A stretch of DNA of 64,000 bases from Ruminococcaceae bacterium AB4001 (lineage in GTDB: Bacteria > Bacillota > Clostridia > Saccharofermentanales > Saccharofermentanaceae), in assembly GCA_000621765.1 (NCBI GenBank), contig JHXJ01000004.1:96526-160525 (forward strand), given 5' to 3'. The position numbers and the translations under genes were made by a program. Positions 8,458-17,239 of this stretch are shown here, piece by piece. The notes under the pieces are model-generated. The model searched no databases. It was not told where the DNA came from and worked only from the letters and a program-made list of their open reading frames with translations. The stretch's first letter is position 1, and each line of letters opens with the position of its first letter.

Positions 8458-9729
8458 ATGAAAAGGGTGTTGATTCTCGGTTGTAATGAAGTCACTAAGC
8501 GTTTACTCATAGAACTTTGTAATAACAAGACTTATGCGTCCGATATTTGCCTGGCTTCACGCCGCAAAGAGGACTGTAACGAGCTTAGGGCCCTTGCGTT
8601 GAGCATGGGTGTCCGTGTAACCACTTCCGGTATCGATTTAAGTAATGTCGAGGGCGCCATGATGATGGTCAGGATCTTCGCGCCTGATCTCATCGTTAAT
8701 CTCCTGCCTCCGGATCTGGCACTTGAAGCGATGAGCATGGCTTGCAAGGCAAAGGCTGATTATATTGACGGAGCGCTGTTCGGTGTTCCGGATATTCCTT
8801 CCTCGACATCACTACTTTCCAAGCAGTTTAAGATGTTCGGAGAATTCCAGAATAACCGTAAGACCGCAGTCTGCGGCGCAGGATTTGTTCCCGGTGCCGT
8901 CAACGCGATAATCAGACGCGCGTCCATGAATGATTTCAAGAAGATCGACAAAGTAGACATAGTTGCTGTTTCCGGCGAGAAGAAAGCTTCCAAGAGTGGT
9001 GAGAAGACTGAGATCGACGATACAATTTATTCCGAAGATGTTAAGGCTCCTGCAGAGGCTGCGAAAACGGGAACTTCATCTAAGAAAGTCTTCTATATTG
9101 AGGATGGAAAGGTCATTGAAGTTGATCCTATGACTATTGAGGCTAAATCGTCTGCCGGCACTACGGTATATCTCGAGTCCAGCCCCATTATCACTGACCT
9201 GCTCAAAGAGATTCCTGATCTTACAAACCTGAGATATTTCAAGCTCGGCAAAAAGCCTACAAAAGAGCATGTTCCGTCCCAGGAAAAACTTGATTTCCTC
9301 AAGGAGTTCGGCCTTTTGTCTGACAAGCCCGTCAAGGTCGGCAATGTGGAAGTTGCACCGGTTGACCTTATGGCAGCCATTCTTCCGAAGATGGGTAATG
9401 CCGGATCTTCTGAGAGTGCTGACGTTAAGCAGACAGGCACTGCCTCTTATGAGATCTACATTTCCGGTAAGAGCAAAAAAGACGGAAGTGATATCACAAA
9501 GTCTTATATCGTCAAAGGTGACAACGATAAATCGTACGAGAAATACAATGTAAGCGCATTTGAAGAAATGAAGGGATCTGCCATGATCGCCGCAGTTAAG
9601 CTCATGTGCCACGACAAATGGAAGAAGCCGGGTGTATTTACGCCGGCTGCATTTGAGTGTGAAACATACTATAACGCGTTCAAGGCAGAAGGAATTACTG
9701 TTACGGAAGGCGAAGGGAAGCCGTTCTGA
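8458..9729 (+). CDS. Saccharopine dehydrogenase-like NAD(P)-dependent enzyme
   Basis: A 423-residue protein of the saccharopine dehydrogenase / carboxynorspermidine synthase superfamily. It begins with a Rossmann fold (VLILGCNEVTKRLL, a degenerate dinucleotide loop), followed by APDLIVNLLPP and a catalytic-domain region with GAGFVPGAVNAI (about 140-152). The C-terminal part (about 345-420) has SYEIYISGKSKKDG and ends AAFECETYYNAFKAEGI, as in this family. A Lys/Ala-rich insert lies at about 180-210. No lysine or polyamine genes are adjacent, so lysine metabolism, carboxyspermidine formation or another imine reduction are all possible. GAAAGGA precedes the ATG. It diverges from the ABC receptor gene and is followed by the diguanylate cyclase gene 45 bases later. 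Confidence 0.7.
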   Translation: MKRVLILGCNEVTKRLLIELCNNKTYASDICLASRRKEDCNELRALALSMGVRVTTSGIDLSNVEGAMMMVRIFAPDLIVNLLPPDLALEAMSMACKAKADYIDGALFGVPDIPSSTSLLSKQFKMFGEFQNNRKTAVCGAGFVPGAVNAIIRRASMNDFKKIDKVDIVAVSGEKKASKSGEKTEIDDTIYSEDVKAPAEAAKTGTSSKKVFYIEDGKVIEVDPMTIEAKSSAGTTVYLESSPIITDLLKEIPDLTNLRYFKLGKKPTKEHVPSQEKLDFLKEFGLLSDKPVKVGNVEVAPVDLMAAILPKMGNAGSSESADVKQTGTASYEIYISGKSKKDGSDITKSYIVKGDNDKSYEKYNVSAFEEMKGSAMIAAVKLMCHDKWKKPGVFTPAAFECETYYNAFKAEGITVTEGEGKPF

Positions 9730-9774
9730 GACAGTTCAAGCCGCAACGGCTTTTAACTGATGAGGAGAAATAGG

Positions 9775-10713
9775 ATGCCAAAAGAGAGCGTTTGGGAAAA
9801 GATGCAGATCAATGACATACTTGTCATTGATACTATCCGCAGATACAGTTCGGAGACAATCTACTTTAAGGACAAGGATTCCAAGTTCATCTGGAACAAT
9901 TTTGAGCATGCAAGACAGCTTGGCGTCGAGACTCCTGACGAGCTTATCGGCAAGACTGATTTTGACTTCTTCCCGCCGGAATTTGCTGAAAAGGCCAGAG
10001 CGGCAGAAATCGAGATAATGGAAACGGGAGTACCGCATCTCAATATCCTTGAAGAGCTTCCCCTTGATGAAGATAACATCAATTACTACTATGCTTCCAA
10101 ATATCCTTTGTACGATAAGAGTGGGCAGATTATAGGAACATGGGGTATCAGCAGAAATGTTACCGAGCAGAAGAGACTGGAGAAAGAACTCGAGTTTTCC
10201 GTTCATAAGATGGAGCGTCTTGCCCGTGTTGATGACTTAAGCGGACTTTATAACAGGCGTTATTTCTATGAGACACTAGAGAAATATGCCAGCCTTTATG
10301 AAAAGAGAAAAGACGGAAGTACATTTGCGCTTCTCGTTATCGACGTAGATGATATGACTCACATCAATGACCAGTATGGCCAGCCTAACGGAGATCTCGT
10401 CCTGAAGAGCGTAGCCGAGTTCTGTGTTGCCAACGTCAGAACGGAAGATACATGTTTCCGTACAGGCGGTGATGAATTCGCGATCGTGCTTCTCGATATC
10501 GATAAGATCACTGCAGTCGGAATGGCAAAGAAGCTGGTTGAGCAGATCACCGGCGAGCCTATCCTGCTTAACGGCAAGAGAGAGAAGATCACGATATCAG
10601 CAGGCCTTGCAGTATTCGATGCAGGTGAACCGGATCTCTCCGATCTGTTATCCAGAGCAGAGCGCAAACTCAACAAGTCCAAGAGGGAAGGAAAGAATAA
10701 GGTATCCTTCTGA
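9775..10713 (+). CDS. PAS-GGDEF diguanylate cyclase
   Basis: A 312-residue soluble signalling enzyme predicted to make cyclic di-GMP from two GTP. An N-terminal PAS domain (about 12-130) has the typical GKTDFDFFPPEFA and GIIGTWGISRNVTEQ-like ending. A short coiled connector leads to the GGDEF domain (150-312) with DDLSGLYNRR, the intact active loop GGDEF (231-235), and an intact allosteric inhibition site RTED (222-225) exactly five residues before it. No membrane segment or EAL domain is present, so the PAS domain probably senses a cytoplasmic ligand. The ATG at 9775 has GAGGAG upstream and is preferred over 9760. A likely c-di-GMP effector, the PgaC-PgaD fusion, lies 7.5 kb away. Confidence 0.92.
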   Translation: MPKESVWEKMQINDILVIDTIRRYSSETIYFKDKDSKFIWNNFEHARQLGVETPDELIGKTDFDFFPPEFAEKARAAEIEIMETGVPHLNILEELPLDEDNINYYYASKYPLYDKSGQIIGTWGISRNVTEQKRLEKELEFSVHKMERLARVDDLSGLYNRRYFYETLEKYASLYEKRKDGSTFALLVIDVDDMTHINDQYGQPNGDLVLKSVAEFCVANVRTEDTCFRTGGDEFAIVLLDIDKITAVGMAKKLVEQITGEPILLNGKREKITISAGLAVFDAGEPDLSDLLSRAERKLNKSKREGKNKVSF

Positions 10714-10739
10714 CAATCGCGAAAACCTAATGACGTTTG

Positions 10740-10761
10740 AGGCCGGGATATATCCCGGCCT
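10740..10761 (+). terminator. Terminator after the diguanylate cyclase gene
   Basis: AGGCCGGGATA / TATCCCGGCCT is a perfect 11-bp inverted repeat, 26 bases past the stop codon. The T-rich tail is weak (TTGCTCATTT). Confidence 0.6.
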
Positions 10762-10865
10762 TGCTCATTTCAGTGAGGTGTGTGGAGAACAAATGCTGAG
10801 CAAGACCGGGCATTCCCTTTACGGAGAAAAAGCGGATTATAGGATGAGCTGTCTTTGGTCGGGAC

Positions 10866-11156
10866 TTAAGCAGCACCCTTATCCTTCAAATGGTATTGAC
10901 GAGCGGCAGAACTCATCTGTGAACGGTGAGCTGCCGTTGCCGGTGTGTTTATGCGCTTGATCGGTGTTACGCGAACAGCGGAATGTCTTACCGCTCTGGA
11001 GACAGGAGCAGATACGGCGGGTTTTCCGGCTCTTGCAGGTGCTGCTGCAGAAGCTGCCTCATCTTCGTAGTCTCTCCAGTATTCAATGGTGGAAACAGCG
11101 GCCTTTATGGTGACGAGAATGAAAAACAGGAATACAAGCATATCAAATGGTGACAT
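10866..11156 (-). CDS. Small single-span membrane protein, unknown
   Basis: A 96-residue protein with one N-terminal membrane helix (about 5-22, MLVFLFFILVTIKAAVS) followed by an Ala-rich, basic cytoplasmic or surface tail containing ARAGKPAVSAPVSRAVRH. I consider it real because the ATG has a strong TGGAGGG ribosome site nine bases upstream and the helix-plus-tail composition is protein-like. No family is recognised. It is convergent with the diguanylate cyclase gene and lies downstream of deoB-deoC in the same direction, separated by 118 bases. Confidence 0.55.
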   Translation of the reverse strand: MSPFDMLVFLFFILVTIKAAVSTIEYWRDYEDEAASAAAPARAGKPAVSAPVSRAVRHSAVRVTPIKRINTPATAAHRSQMSSAARQYHLKDKGAA

Positions 11157-11274
11157 AGATCAAACCCTCCAAAACGTTCAAATGTTCTTCTTGGAGGTAC
11201 TATATCACGGTTAAGTTCGATTAAAAGGACTGAAAACGATTTTAGACCAAAAAACGAACAAAATTTTCGACTTA

Positions 11275-13110
11275 TCAGCTTCCCAGCTTTGATGCTCCTA
11301 TCCTGGAAGCTCCGTTACTGATCATCTCTTTTGCGGCTTCTTCCGTACGGATGCCGCCTGCAGCCTTTATCCTGACTTCAGGATCAACGTTCTTTTTCAT
11401 GAGAACAATGTCTTCGACTTTGGCTCCGGCGCTGCCAAAACCTGTGGAAGTCTTTATGAAATCAGCCTTTGCCCCGCTGACTATCCTGCAGAGGCGTACC
11501 TTTTCTTCTTCTGTCAGGTCACAAGTCTCAATGATAACCTTTAAGATCGCGCCCTTTGAGTGAACTGCTTCGGCTATCAGGCGGATCTCATCTGAGACCT
11601 CGTCATATCTTCCGGATTTGACGAAGTTGATGTTGATTACCATGTCTATCTCGGAAGCTCCGTTGTCGCATGCTTCCTCTGCCTCATATATCTTTGCGCC
11701 AGTCGTCTGATAGCCGTTGGGGAAGCCTATTACGGTGCAGACGGCTACTCTTCCTGCAGAGTAACGCACAGCGTCTTTGATAAAGCAGGGCGGGATGCAT
11801 ACGGATGCTGTTCCCAGAGATGCCGCACGGTCGATGAGATCTTTAATGTCGTCTGTCGTAGCGACTGTCTTGAGGTTTGTCAGATCGACGTAGCTCATGA
11901 TGTTGTCAGGATCAGGCGAGTTCGTATCTGCTGCAGGGCAGAAATCCCTTTGGTACTTTCTGGACATCAGGGATGTGAGGACGATACCGGCGATGTTGTT
12001 AAAGCCAGTGAGTTCACCCATATTGCAGGGGATCTCATATCCGCTGCCGTAGATAAGAAGCGGGATGCATTCTCTTGAATGGTCGGTTGATACTGTTGAA
12101 GGATCGCAGCCATGGTCAGCTGTGATGATGAGAAGGTCATCTTTTCCGAGCTTTTCGAGAATTGTTCCCAAAGCATCGTCAAATTCATGCATTGCCGTGG
12201 CATAGCCTTCGATGTCGTTCCTGTGTCCGTACTTCATGTCGAAGTCGACGAGATTAACGAAGCAGAGGCCGTTAAAGTCCCTGTCCATCATCTCGATGGT
12301 CTTGTTTATGCCGTCTGTGTTGCCTTTTGTGGGGTTGGATTCCGTAAGGCCTCTTCCTGCGAACAGATCGTAGATCTTGCCTATGGAGATGACGTCGTAG
12401 CCTTCGCTCTTAAGAAGGTCGAGCATTGTCGATGAAGGTGCGGGAAGTGAGAAATCGTGACGGTTGGCGGTCCTTGTGAAGTTTCCGGGTTCACCGACGA
12501 AAGGTCTTGCGATGACTCTTCCGACGGCATCGTCACCGCTCATGACTTCACGTGCCTTTTTGCAGATGTCATAGAGTTCTTCAAGAGGGATCACTTCCTC
12601 GTGAGCTGCTATCTGGAGGACGCTGTCAGCTGAAGTATAGATGATGGGATTTCCGGTCTTGATATGTTCTTCACCGTAATCTCTTATTACGTCAGTTCCG
12701 CTGTACGGTTTGTTGCAGAGATACTTTTTGCCGGTTGCCTCTTCAAGCCTTTTCATTACATCTTCCGGGAATCCGTCAGGGTATGTCGGCTGGGCTTTGT
12801 CGGATATGATGCCTGCTATCTCCCAGTGACCTATTGTGGAATCTTTTCCCGCAGAGACCTCTCTGACTCTGGCGTAAGCACCGATGGGTGAGGGGAGGGC
12901 GCCATTTGTTTTCTTATATTCTGTTATTCTCGGATCAGTTTCGCCGTCGATCGAGAAGAGTCCCATTTTCGCGAGATTGGTGAAAGGCTCATTCGAGTAT
13001 GAAAGGACTGCGGCGAGAGTATTGCTGCCTTCGTCATTGAACTTTGCGGCATCCGGAGCGCCGCCTATTCCGAAGCTGTCAAGGACTATAAGAAAAACAC
13101 GTTTTGCCAT
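11275..13110 (-). CDS. Fused phosphopentomutase-deoxyribose-phosphate aldolase (DeoB-DeoC)
   Basis: One 611-residue chain carries two consecutive enzymes of deoxynucleoside breakdown. Residues 1 to about 390 are DeoB, which converts (deoxy)ribose-1-phosphate to the 5-phosphate: LDSFGIGGAPDA (metal ligand Asp11), GKDSTIGHWE (88-97), VDFDMKYGHR (288-297) and TADHGCDP (330-337). Residues about 402-611 are DeoC, which cleaves deoxyribose-5-phosphate to glyceraldehyde-3-phosphate and acetaldehyde: the proton-relay Lys524 in ILKVIIETC, the Schiff-base Lys553 in FIKTSTGF and Lys582 in IKAAGGIR. Both halves look full length and intact, with no stop or frameshift between them. The residue aligned with the usual phospho-Thr (KDT in B. 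cereus DeoB) is Ser91. ATG 13110 follows GGGAGA; the frame continues upstream without a ribosome site. Confidence 0.9.
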   Translation of the reverse strand: MAKRVFLIVLDSFGIGGAPDAAKFNDEGSNTLAAVLSYSNEPFTNLAKMGLFSIDGETDPRITEYKKTNGALPSPIGAYARVREVSAGKDSTIGHWEIAGIISDKAQPTYPDGFPEDVMKRLEEATGKKYLCNKPYSGTDVIRDYGEEHIKTGNPIIYTSADSVLQIAAHEEVIPLEELYDICKKAREVMSGDDAVGRVIARPFVGEPGNFTRTANRHDFSLPAPSSTMLDLLKSEGYDVISIGKIYDLFAGRGLTESNPTKGNTDGINKTIEMMDRDFNGLCFVNLVDFDMKYGHRNDIEGYATAMHEFDDALGTILEKLGKDDLLIITADHGCDPSTVSTDHSRECIPLLIYGSGYEIPCNMGELTGFNNIAGIVLTSLMSRKYQRDFCPAADTNSPDPDNIMSYVDLTNLKTVATTDDIKDLIDRAASLGTASVCIPPCFIKDAVRYSAGRVAVCTVIGFPNGYQTTGAKIYEAEEACDNGASEIDMVININFVKSGRYDEVSDEIRLIAEAVHSKGAILKVIIETCDLTEEEKVRLCRIVSGAKADFIKTSTGFGSAGAKVEDIVLMKKNVDPEVRIKAAGGIRTEEAAKEMISNGASRIGASKLGS

Positions 13111-13272
13111 ATTTATATCTCCCATCTTACGAATGAGTATTCTGATTATGATTAGATTATTATTTATTATAATGCATGTTGGCCAAATCACAGTACACGA
13201 AAGGATATCCTGATACCATTATCGGTTTATCTGTGATATAGTTGGCGGGATATATTGAAATGAGCAGGAAAA

Positions 13273-14391
13273 ATGAGAGAAGAAATAACATTTGCAGATC
13301 TTGACCTGTCCCCTGAGGTGATGGGAGCTTTGAAAAAGATGGGCGTTAAGAGACCCACGACGATCCAGCAGAAAGCGATTCCGCTTATGATGGATAATGC
13401 CAGCGTGATCGCGAAAGCTCCGACAGGTACGGGAAAGACATTTGCGTTCGGCATTCCGATACTGGAGTACCTCAACCTGGATTCCAAGAAGGTCCAGGCA
13501 CTCATACTCTGCCCGACAAGAGAACTTGCTCTTCAGATCACGTCCGAACTTAAAGGCCTTGCAAAGTATATAAAAGGCTTTAGGATCGCCGCTCTTATCG
13601 GAGGCCAGAGCATGCGCCTCCAGGAAGAGAAGATACAGAAGAAACCCCAGGTAATAGTTGCAACTCCCGGCCGTCTTATCGACATGGCAGGCAGGAAGAT
13701 GGTCGATATTTCCGATATCTATACACTTGTTCTTGATGAAGCTGACGAGATGCTTAAGATGGGCTTTATCAATGACATCAGGAAAGTAATGGCCATGACT
13801 CCCGGTGACAAGCAGATCGCGCTTTTCTCGGCAACGATGCCCAGAGAGATACAGAACATCACATGGGAATTCATGTCTGATGCGGCCGAGATCGACGTCA
13901 TGCCCAAAGCCGAAGACCATCCCGACATCGACCAGTATATCGTCGAGTGTCCCGAAAAAGACAAGCTCACGGCGATCATCAGGATCATGGCAAAAGAAGA
14001 CCTCAGGAAGACTATAGTTTTCTGCAATACCAAGGTCACTACATCAAAGATCGGCGCCCAGCTGACAGCAGCCGGAGTTTCCGCAAAGATCCTTCACGGA
14101 GACATAAGCCAGAGCGTGCGCAATAAGGTAATGGACCAGTACAGGGCAGATAAGTTCGATGTCTTAGTTGCTACTGACGTCGTTGCGAGAGGCATTGACG
14201 TCGATGATATAGAAGCGATATTCAATTACGATATCCCTAAGGAGAATGAGCTTTACCTTCACAGGATCGGAAGAACCGCGCGTGCGGGAAAATCAGGAAA
14301 AGCATTCTCTCTTGTCGCTTATCTTGACCGTCCGAGGATGGAAGAGATAATCAGATATACGAAGATCGATCCCAAGCCTTACGAACTCTGA
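13273..14391 (+). CDS. DEAD-box ATP-dependent RNA helicase
   Basis: A 372-residue two-domain RNA helicase. Motifs in order: the Q motif (TTIQQKAIP), motif I APTGTGKT (about 48-55), PTRELALQ (Ia), TPGR (Ib), DEAD (motif II), SAT (motif III), and in domain two ILHGD, VATDVVARGIDV (motif V) and HRIGRTARAG (motif VI). The protein ends soon after motif VI and lacks the basic or RNA-recognition tail of CshA/DbpA, so it is a minimal core enzyme. A likely role is rRNA or mRNA remodelling. It diverges from deoB-deoC and converges with trkH, the two stop codons being only two bases apart. Confidence 0.93.
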   Translation: MREEITFADLDLSPEVMGALKKMGVKRPTTIQQKAIPLMMDNASVIAKAPTGTGKTFAFGIPILEYLNLDSKKVQALILCPTRELALQITSELKGLAKYIKGFRIAALIGGQSMRLQEEKIQKKPQVIVATPGRLIDMAGRKMVDISDIYTLVLDEADEMLKMGFINDIRKVMAMTPGDKQIALFSATMPREIQNITWEFMSDAAEIDVMPKAEDHPDIDQYIVECPEKDKLTAIIRIMAKEDLRKTIVFCNTKVTTSKIGAQLTAAGVSAKILHGDISQSVRNKVMDQYRADKFDVLVATDVVARGIDVDDIEAIFNYDIPKENELYLHRIGRTARAGKSGKAFSLVAYLDRPRMEEIIRYTKIDPKPYEL

Positions 14392-14393
14392 GC

Positions 14394-15863
14394 TCAGCCG
14401 TTTTGGACCTTTTTAGGTTTCTTGATGATTCCTTTGTAAGCCGCAGGCGTGAGGAATACGATGATGGGCATCAGCTCAAGTCTTCCGGCGATCATATCAA
14501 AGATAAATACCCACTTCGAAATATTTGAGAAGAAACTGTAGTTCTGCGTCGGTCCGACCATGGAAAGACCAGGACCGATATTGTTGAGCGTTGCAGTTAC
14601 CGAAGTAAAGATGGTTACAAGGTCATGCCCCTCAAACGCGACAATGAACATCGAACCTACGAAGATGAGCAGATAGATGAAGAAGTAGAGAGCAACGGAA
14701 TGCACTACATCTCCGTCGATGGTCTTACCGTCCAGGTGTACTTTCCTGACTGTCTTAGGATGAATGTAAGATTCGATCTCTCTCTTGATAGTCTTGAACA
14801 TGATCTGGAAACGGGAAACCTTAATACCTCCGCCCGTTGAACCTGCGCATGCACCGATGAACATTACGGTAACGAGAAGGAATTTTGCGATAGAAGGCCA
14901 GAGATCAAAGTCCGTTGTGGCAAATCCTGTTGTCGTGATCGCCGTGGCAACCTGGAACAGTGACTGTCTTAATGATTCTTCAAAACTTCCGTACATTCCG
15001 TATACCGAGAAGCAGATTATCGCAGTAACAAAAGCGATTATTCCCAGATAAACCTTAACCTCGCTCATCTTGAATGCCTTGCCGGGCTGTCTTGTCGTGA
15101 GCAGATAGTAGAAGTTGAAGTTGGCGCCGAACATGATCATGAAGACCGCTACGATCCAGTGAATGTGCGGAGCGTAGGAAGCGAAGCTGTCATTTCTGAT
15201 ACCGAAGCCTCCGGTACCTGCCGTTCCGAATGCCGAACAGATACTGTCAAACAAAGGCATTCCGCAGAAAAAAAGGACCAGGACTTCCAACACTGTAAGA
15301 GCAATATAGATATAATAGAGCATCTTGGCGGTAGATCTGACTCTCGGTACGATCTTGCCAACCGTAGGACCGGGGCTTTCCGCTCTCATGAGGTTCATAT
15401 TGGAGCCGCCTGCCATAGGGACTACAGCGAGAAGGAATACGAGAACTCCCATACCGCCGATCCAGTGCGTCAGGGAACGCCACATAAGGGAGGTGTGGGA
15501 AAGCGCTTCGACATTTGTAAGGATGCTCGCACCCGTTGTGGTGAATCCGGAAGCGGTCTCAAATACAGCGTCTGTGAAAGAGGGGATCTCTTTCGTGAGC
15601 ATGAAAGGAATACACCCGCATACGCTTAAGACTATCCATGAAAGAGCTGTAGCGACACAGCCGTCTTTGATGAAGATAGTCATGTTTTTCGGTTTTTTAA
15701 AAGAGACAAGGAACCCGATAGCAACATACAATGCAGCGAGTGCGGCATATATGACGACCTGGCTTTCCCCGTAGATGAGTCCGCAGACGATGGGCAGGAC
15801 CATAAGCACTCCCTCGATCAGGAGGACCTTGCCCAGGATGTAAACAAGCATCTTTATGTTCAT
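14394..15863 (-). CDS. trkH: Potassium uptake channel subunit TrkH/KtrB family
   Basis: A 489-residue polytopic K+ transporter. The four selectivity-filter regions of the fused M1-P-M2 repeats are visible: SGFTTTGAS, GTAGTGGFGI, TTTGFATTDF and TLNNIGPGL. GACAGSTGGGIKVSRF, the cytoplasmic loop before repeat four, and GRLELMPI near the C-terminus are characteristic of TrkH. At about 490 residues it has TrkH length rather than the shorter KtrB. The start codon overlaps the stop of trkA by four bases (15860-15863), so the pair is translationally coupled. It is the last gene of the leftward operon. Confidence 0.93.
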   Translation of the reverse strand: MNIKMLVYILGKVLLIEGVLMVLPIVCGLIYGESQVVIYAALAALYVAIGFLVSFKKPKNMTIFIKDGCVATALSWIVLSVCGCIPFMLTKEIPSFTDAVFETASGFTTTGASILTNVEALSHTSLMWRSLTHWIGGMGVLVFLLAVVPMAGGSNMNLMRAESPGPTVGKIVPRVRSTAKMLYYIYIALTVLEVLVLFFCGMPLFDSICSAFGTAGTGGFGIRNDSFASYAPHIHWIVAVFMIMFGANFNFYYLLTTRQPGKAFKMSEVKVYLGIIAFVTAIICFSVYGMYGSFEESLRQSLFQVATAITTTGFATTDFDLWPSIAKFLLVTVMFIGACAGSTGGGIKVSRFQIMFKTIKREIESYIHPKTVRKVHLDGKTIDGDVVHSVALYFFIYLLIFVGSMFIVAFEGHDLVTIFTSVTATLNNIGPGLSMVGPTQNYSFFSNISKWVFIFDMIAGRLELMPIIVFLTPAAYKGIIKKPKKVQNG

Positions 15864-17236
15864 CTTAAGATATCGGTCAGAGCCGTAAATCCTTTATTCT
15901 TTGTTACGATCATGACGGTATCGCCGACTTCGATTGAATCGTTACCGGTAGGGATTATGATCCTTCCGGACTTGTTGATGAACGATACGAGCGTATGCGG
16001 TTTAAGCTTTAAGTCCTTGAGCTTTTTGCCCGTAACGTTGGACTCTTCCATGACCTTAAACTCGATTGCTTCTGCACGCTCATCGAAAAGATGGTACATA
16101 ACTTCGATGTTGCTGCCGATGGTGGCCTGTCTTGCACGTGCGTATGTAATGATCGCTTCGGCCGTTATCTGCTTGGGGTAGATAACGCTTCCGAGATCCA
16201 GTCTGTTGATGACGTCAGTGAAACTGATCTTATTGATCTTGGTAACTGACTTTATGCCCTTGGATATCTGTCTTGCGAACAGGGCAAGCATGATGTTCTC
16301 TTCATCAATACCCGTGAGAGCTACTACGGAATCGACATCCCTGATGCCGGACTCTTCAAGGAGAGCTTCATTGATTCCGTCACCGTTGATGATGGTAGCC
16401 TTGGGGAGGAGTTCGCTGAGCTCGTCACAGCGCTGTGCGTCTTTCTCGATGATCTTTACATCGATGCCTGTCTTGATGAGCTGGTCTGCAAGATAGTAAG
16501 CGGATTTACCGCCGCCGATGATTATCGTGCTCCTTACGGACTTTGTGTTGAATCCGATGGACTTAAGGAATGTGTGACATACTTTTCTGGTTGCCACGAA
16601 GGAGATGATGTCACCTGCGGAAAGCTCAAATGAACCGTTAGGGATCGTAACGTCGTCGCCGCGCTCTACGCCTACGATGAGAAGATCATTGGTGTAATTG
16701 CTTCCTAAGTATGCGACGGTCTTTCCGTCAAGGACATTTCCTTCCGGAATCTTGATCTTTACGATCTCGGCTGTTCCGTGTGCAAATGAATTGATGAGGA
16801 TCGCTGCAGGGAGGAACAGGATACGTGCTGCTTCGACGGCAGCTTCGTATTCAGGGTTGATGATCATCTCAAGGCTCAGCTTTGAGCGGAGATAAGGGAT
16901 CTCCTTGCCGTAGTCAGGGTTTCTGACACGTGCGATCGTTGCAAGCTTTTTGTTGAACTGCTTGGCGATCGTGCAGCAAAGGAGGTTGAGCTCGTCTGAT
17001 TCGGTGACCGCGATAAAGAGGTCAGCCGAAGCGACACCGGCTTCTTCAAGTACCTCATGGCTTGCGCCGTTACCGATGATGCCCATACAGTCGCAGAGAT
17101 TTGCGAGCTCAGTAAGGCGTTCCAGATTCTTGTCGATAATGACAATATCGTGGCCTTCCTCGGCAAGCCTGTTTACAAGGGTATCGCCGACTTTGCCGGC
17201 ACCTACAACGATGATCTTCAGTCCTCTTTTAGCCAT
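15860..17236 (-). CDS. trkA: Trk potassium uptake regulatory protein TrkA
   Basis: A 458-residue peripheral subunit that gates TrkH in response to nucleotides. It has the classic duplicated RCK layout. The first NAD-binding domain begins with VVGAGKVGDTL (about 10-20) and is followed by a TrkA-C domain ending near residue 220. The second begins IIIGGGKSAYYLADQL (about 233-248), where the glycine loop is IGGGKSA rather than GxGxxG, and is followed by a second TrkA-C domain (about 370-458). It starts three bases after the CobW-type GTPase gene stops and overlaps trkH, so all three genes are probably on one message. That linkage of K+ uptake with metal-handling GTPases is unusual. Confidence 0.93.
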   Translation of the reverse strand: MAKRGLKIIVVGAGKVGDTLVNRLAEEGHDIVIIDKNLERLTELANLCDCMGIIGNGASHEVLEEAGVASADLFIAVTESDELNLLCCTIAKQFNKKLATIARVRNPDYGKEIPYLRSKLSLEMIINPEYEAAVEAARILFLPAAILINSFAHGTAEIVKIKIPEGNVLDGKTVAYLGSNYTNDLLIVGVERGDDVTIPNGSFELSAGDIISFVATRKVCHTFLKSIGFNTKSVRSTIIIGGGKSAYYLADQLIKTGIDVKIIEKDAQRCDELSELLPKATIINGDGINEALLEESGIRDVDSVVALTGIDEENIMLALFARQISKGIKSVTKINKISFTDVINRLDLGSVIYPKQITAEAIITYARARQATIGSNIEVMYHLFDERAEAIEFKVMEESNVTGKKLKDLKLKPHTLVSFINKSGRIIIPTGNDSIEVGDTVMIVTKNKGFTALTDILR

Positions 17237-17239
17237 AAG

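Noticed and set aside
10794..10960. Plus-strand frame of 55 codons after GTGGAGAAC
   Set aside because: It overlaps the minus-strand small membrane protein, which has a better ribosome site and a clear helix; its composition is not protein-like.
13219..13920. 233-codon leftward frame inside the DEAD-box helicase gene
   Set aside because: It is antisense to an unambiguous helicase and has no ribosome site or family motif.
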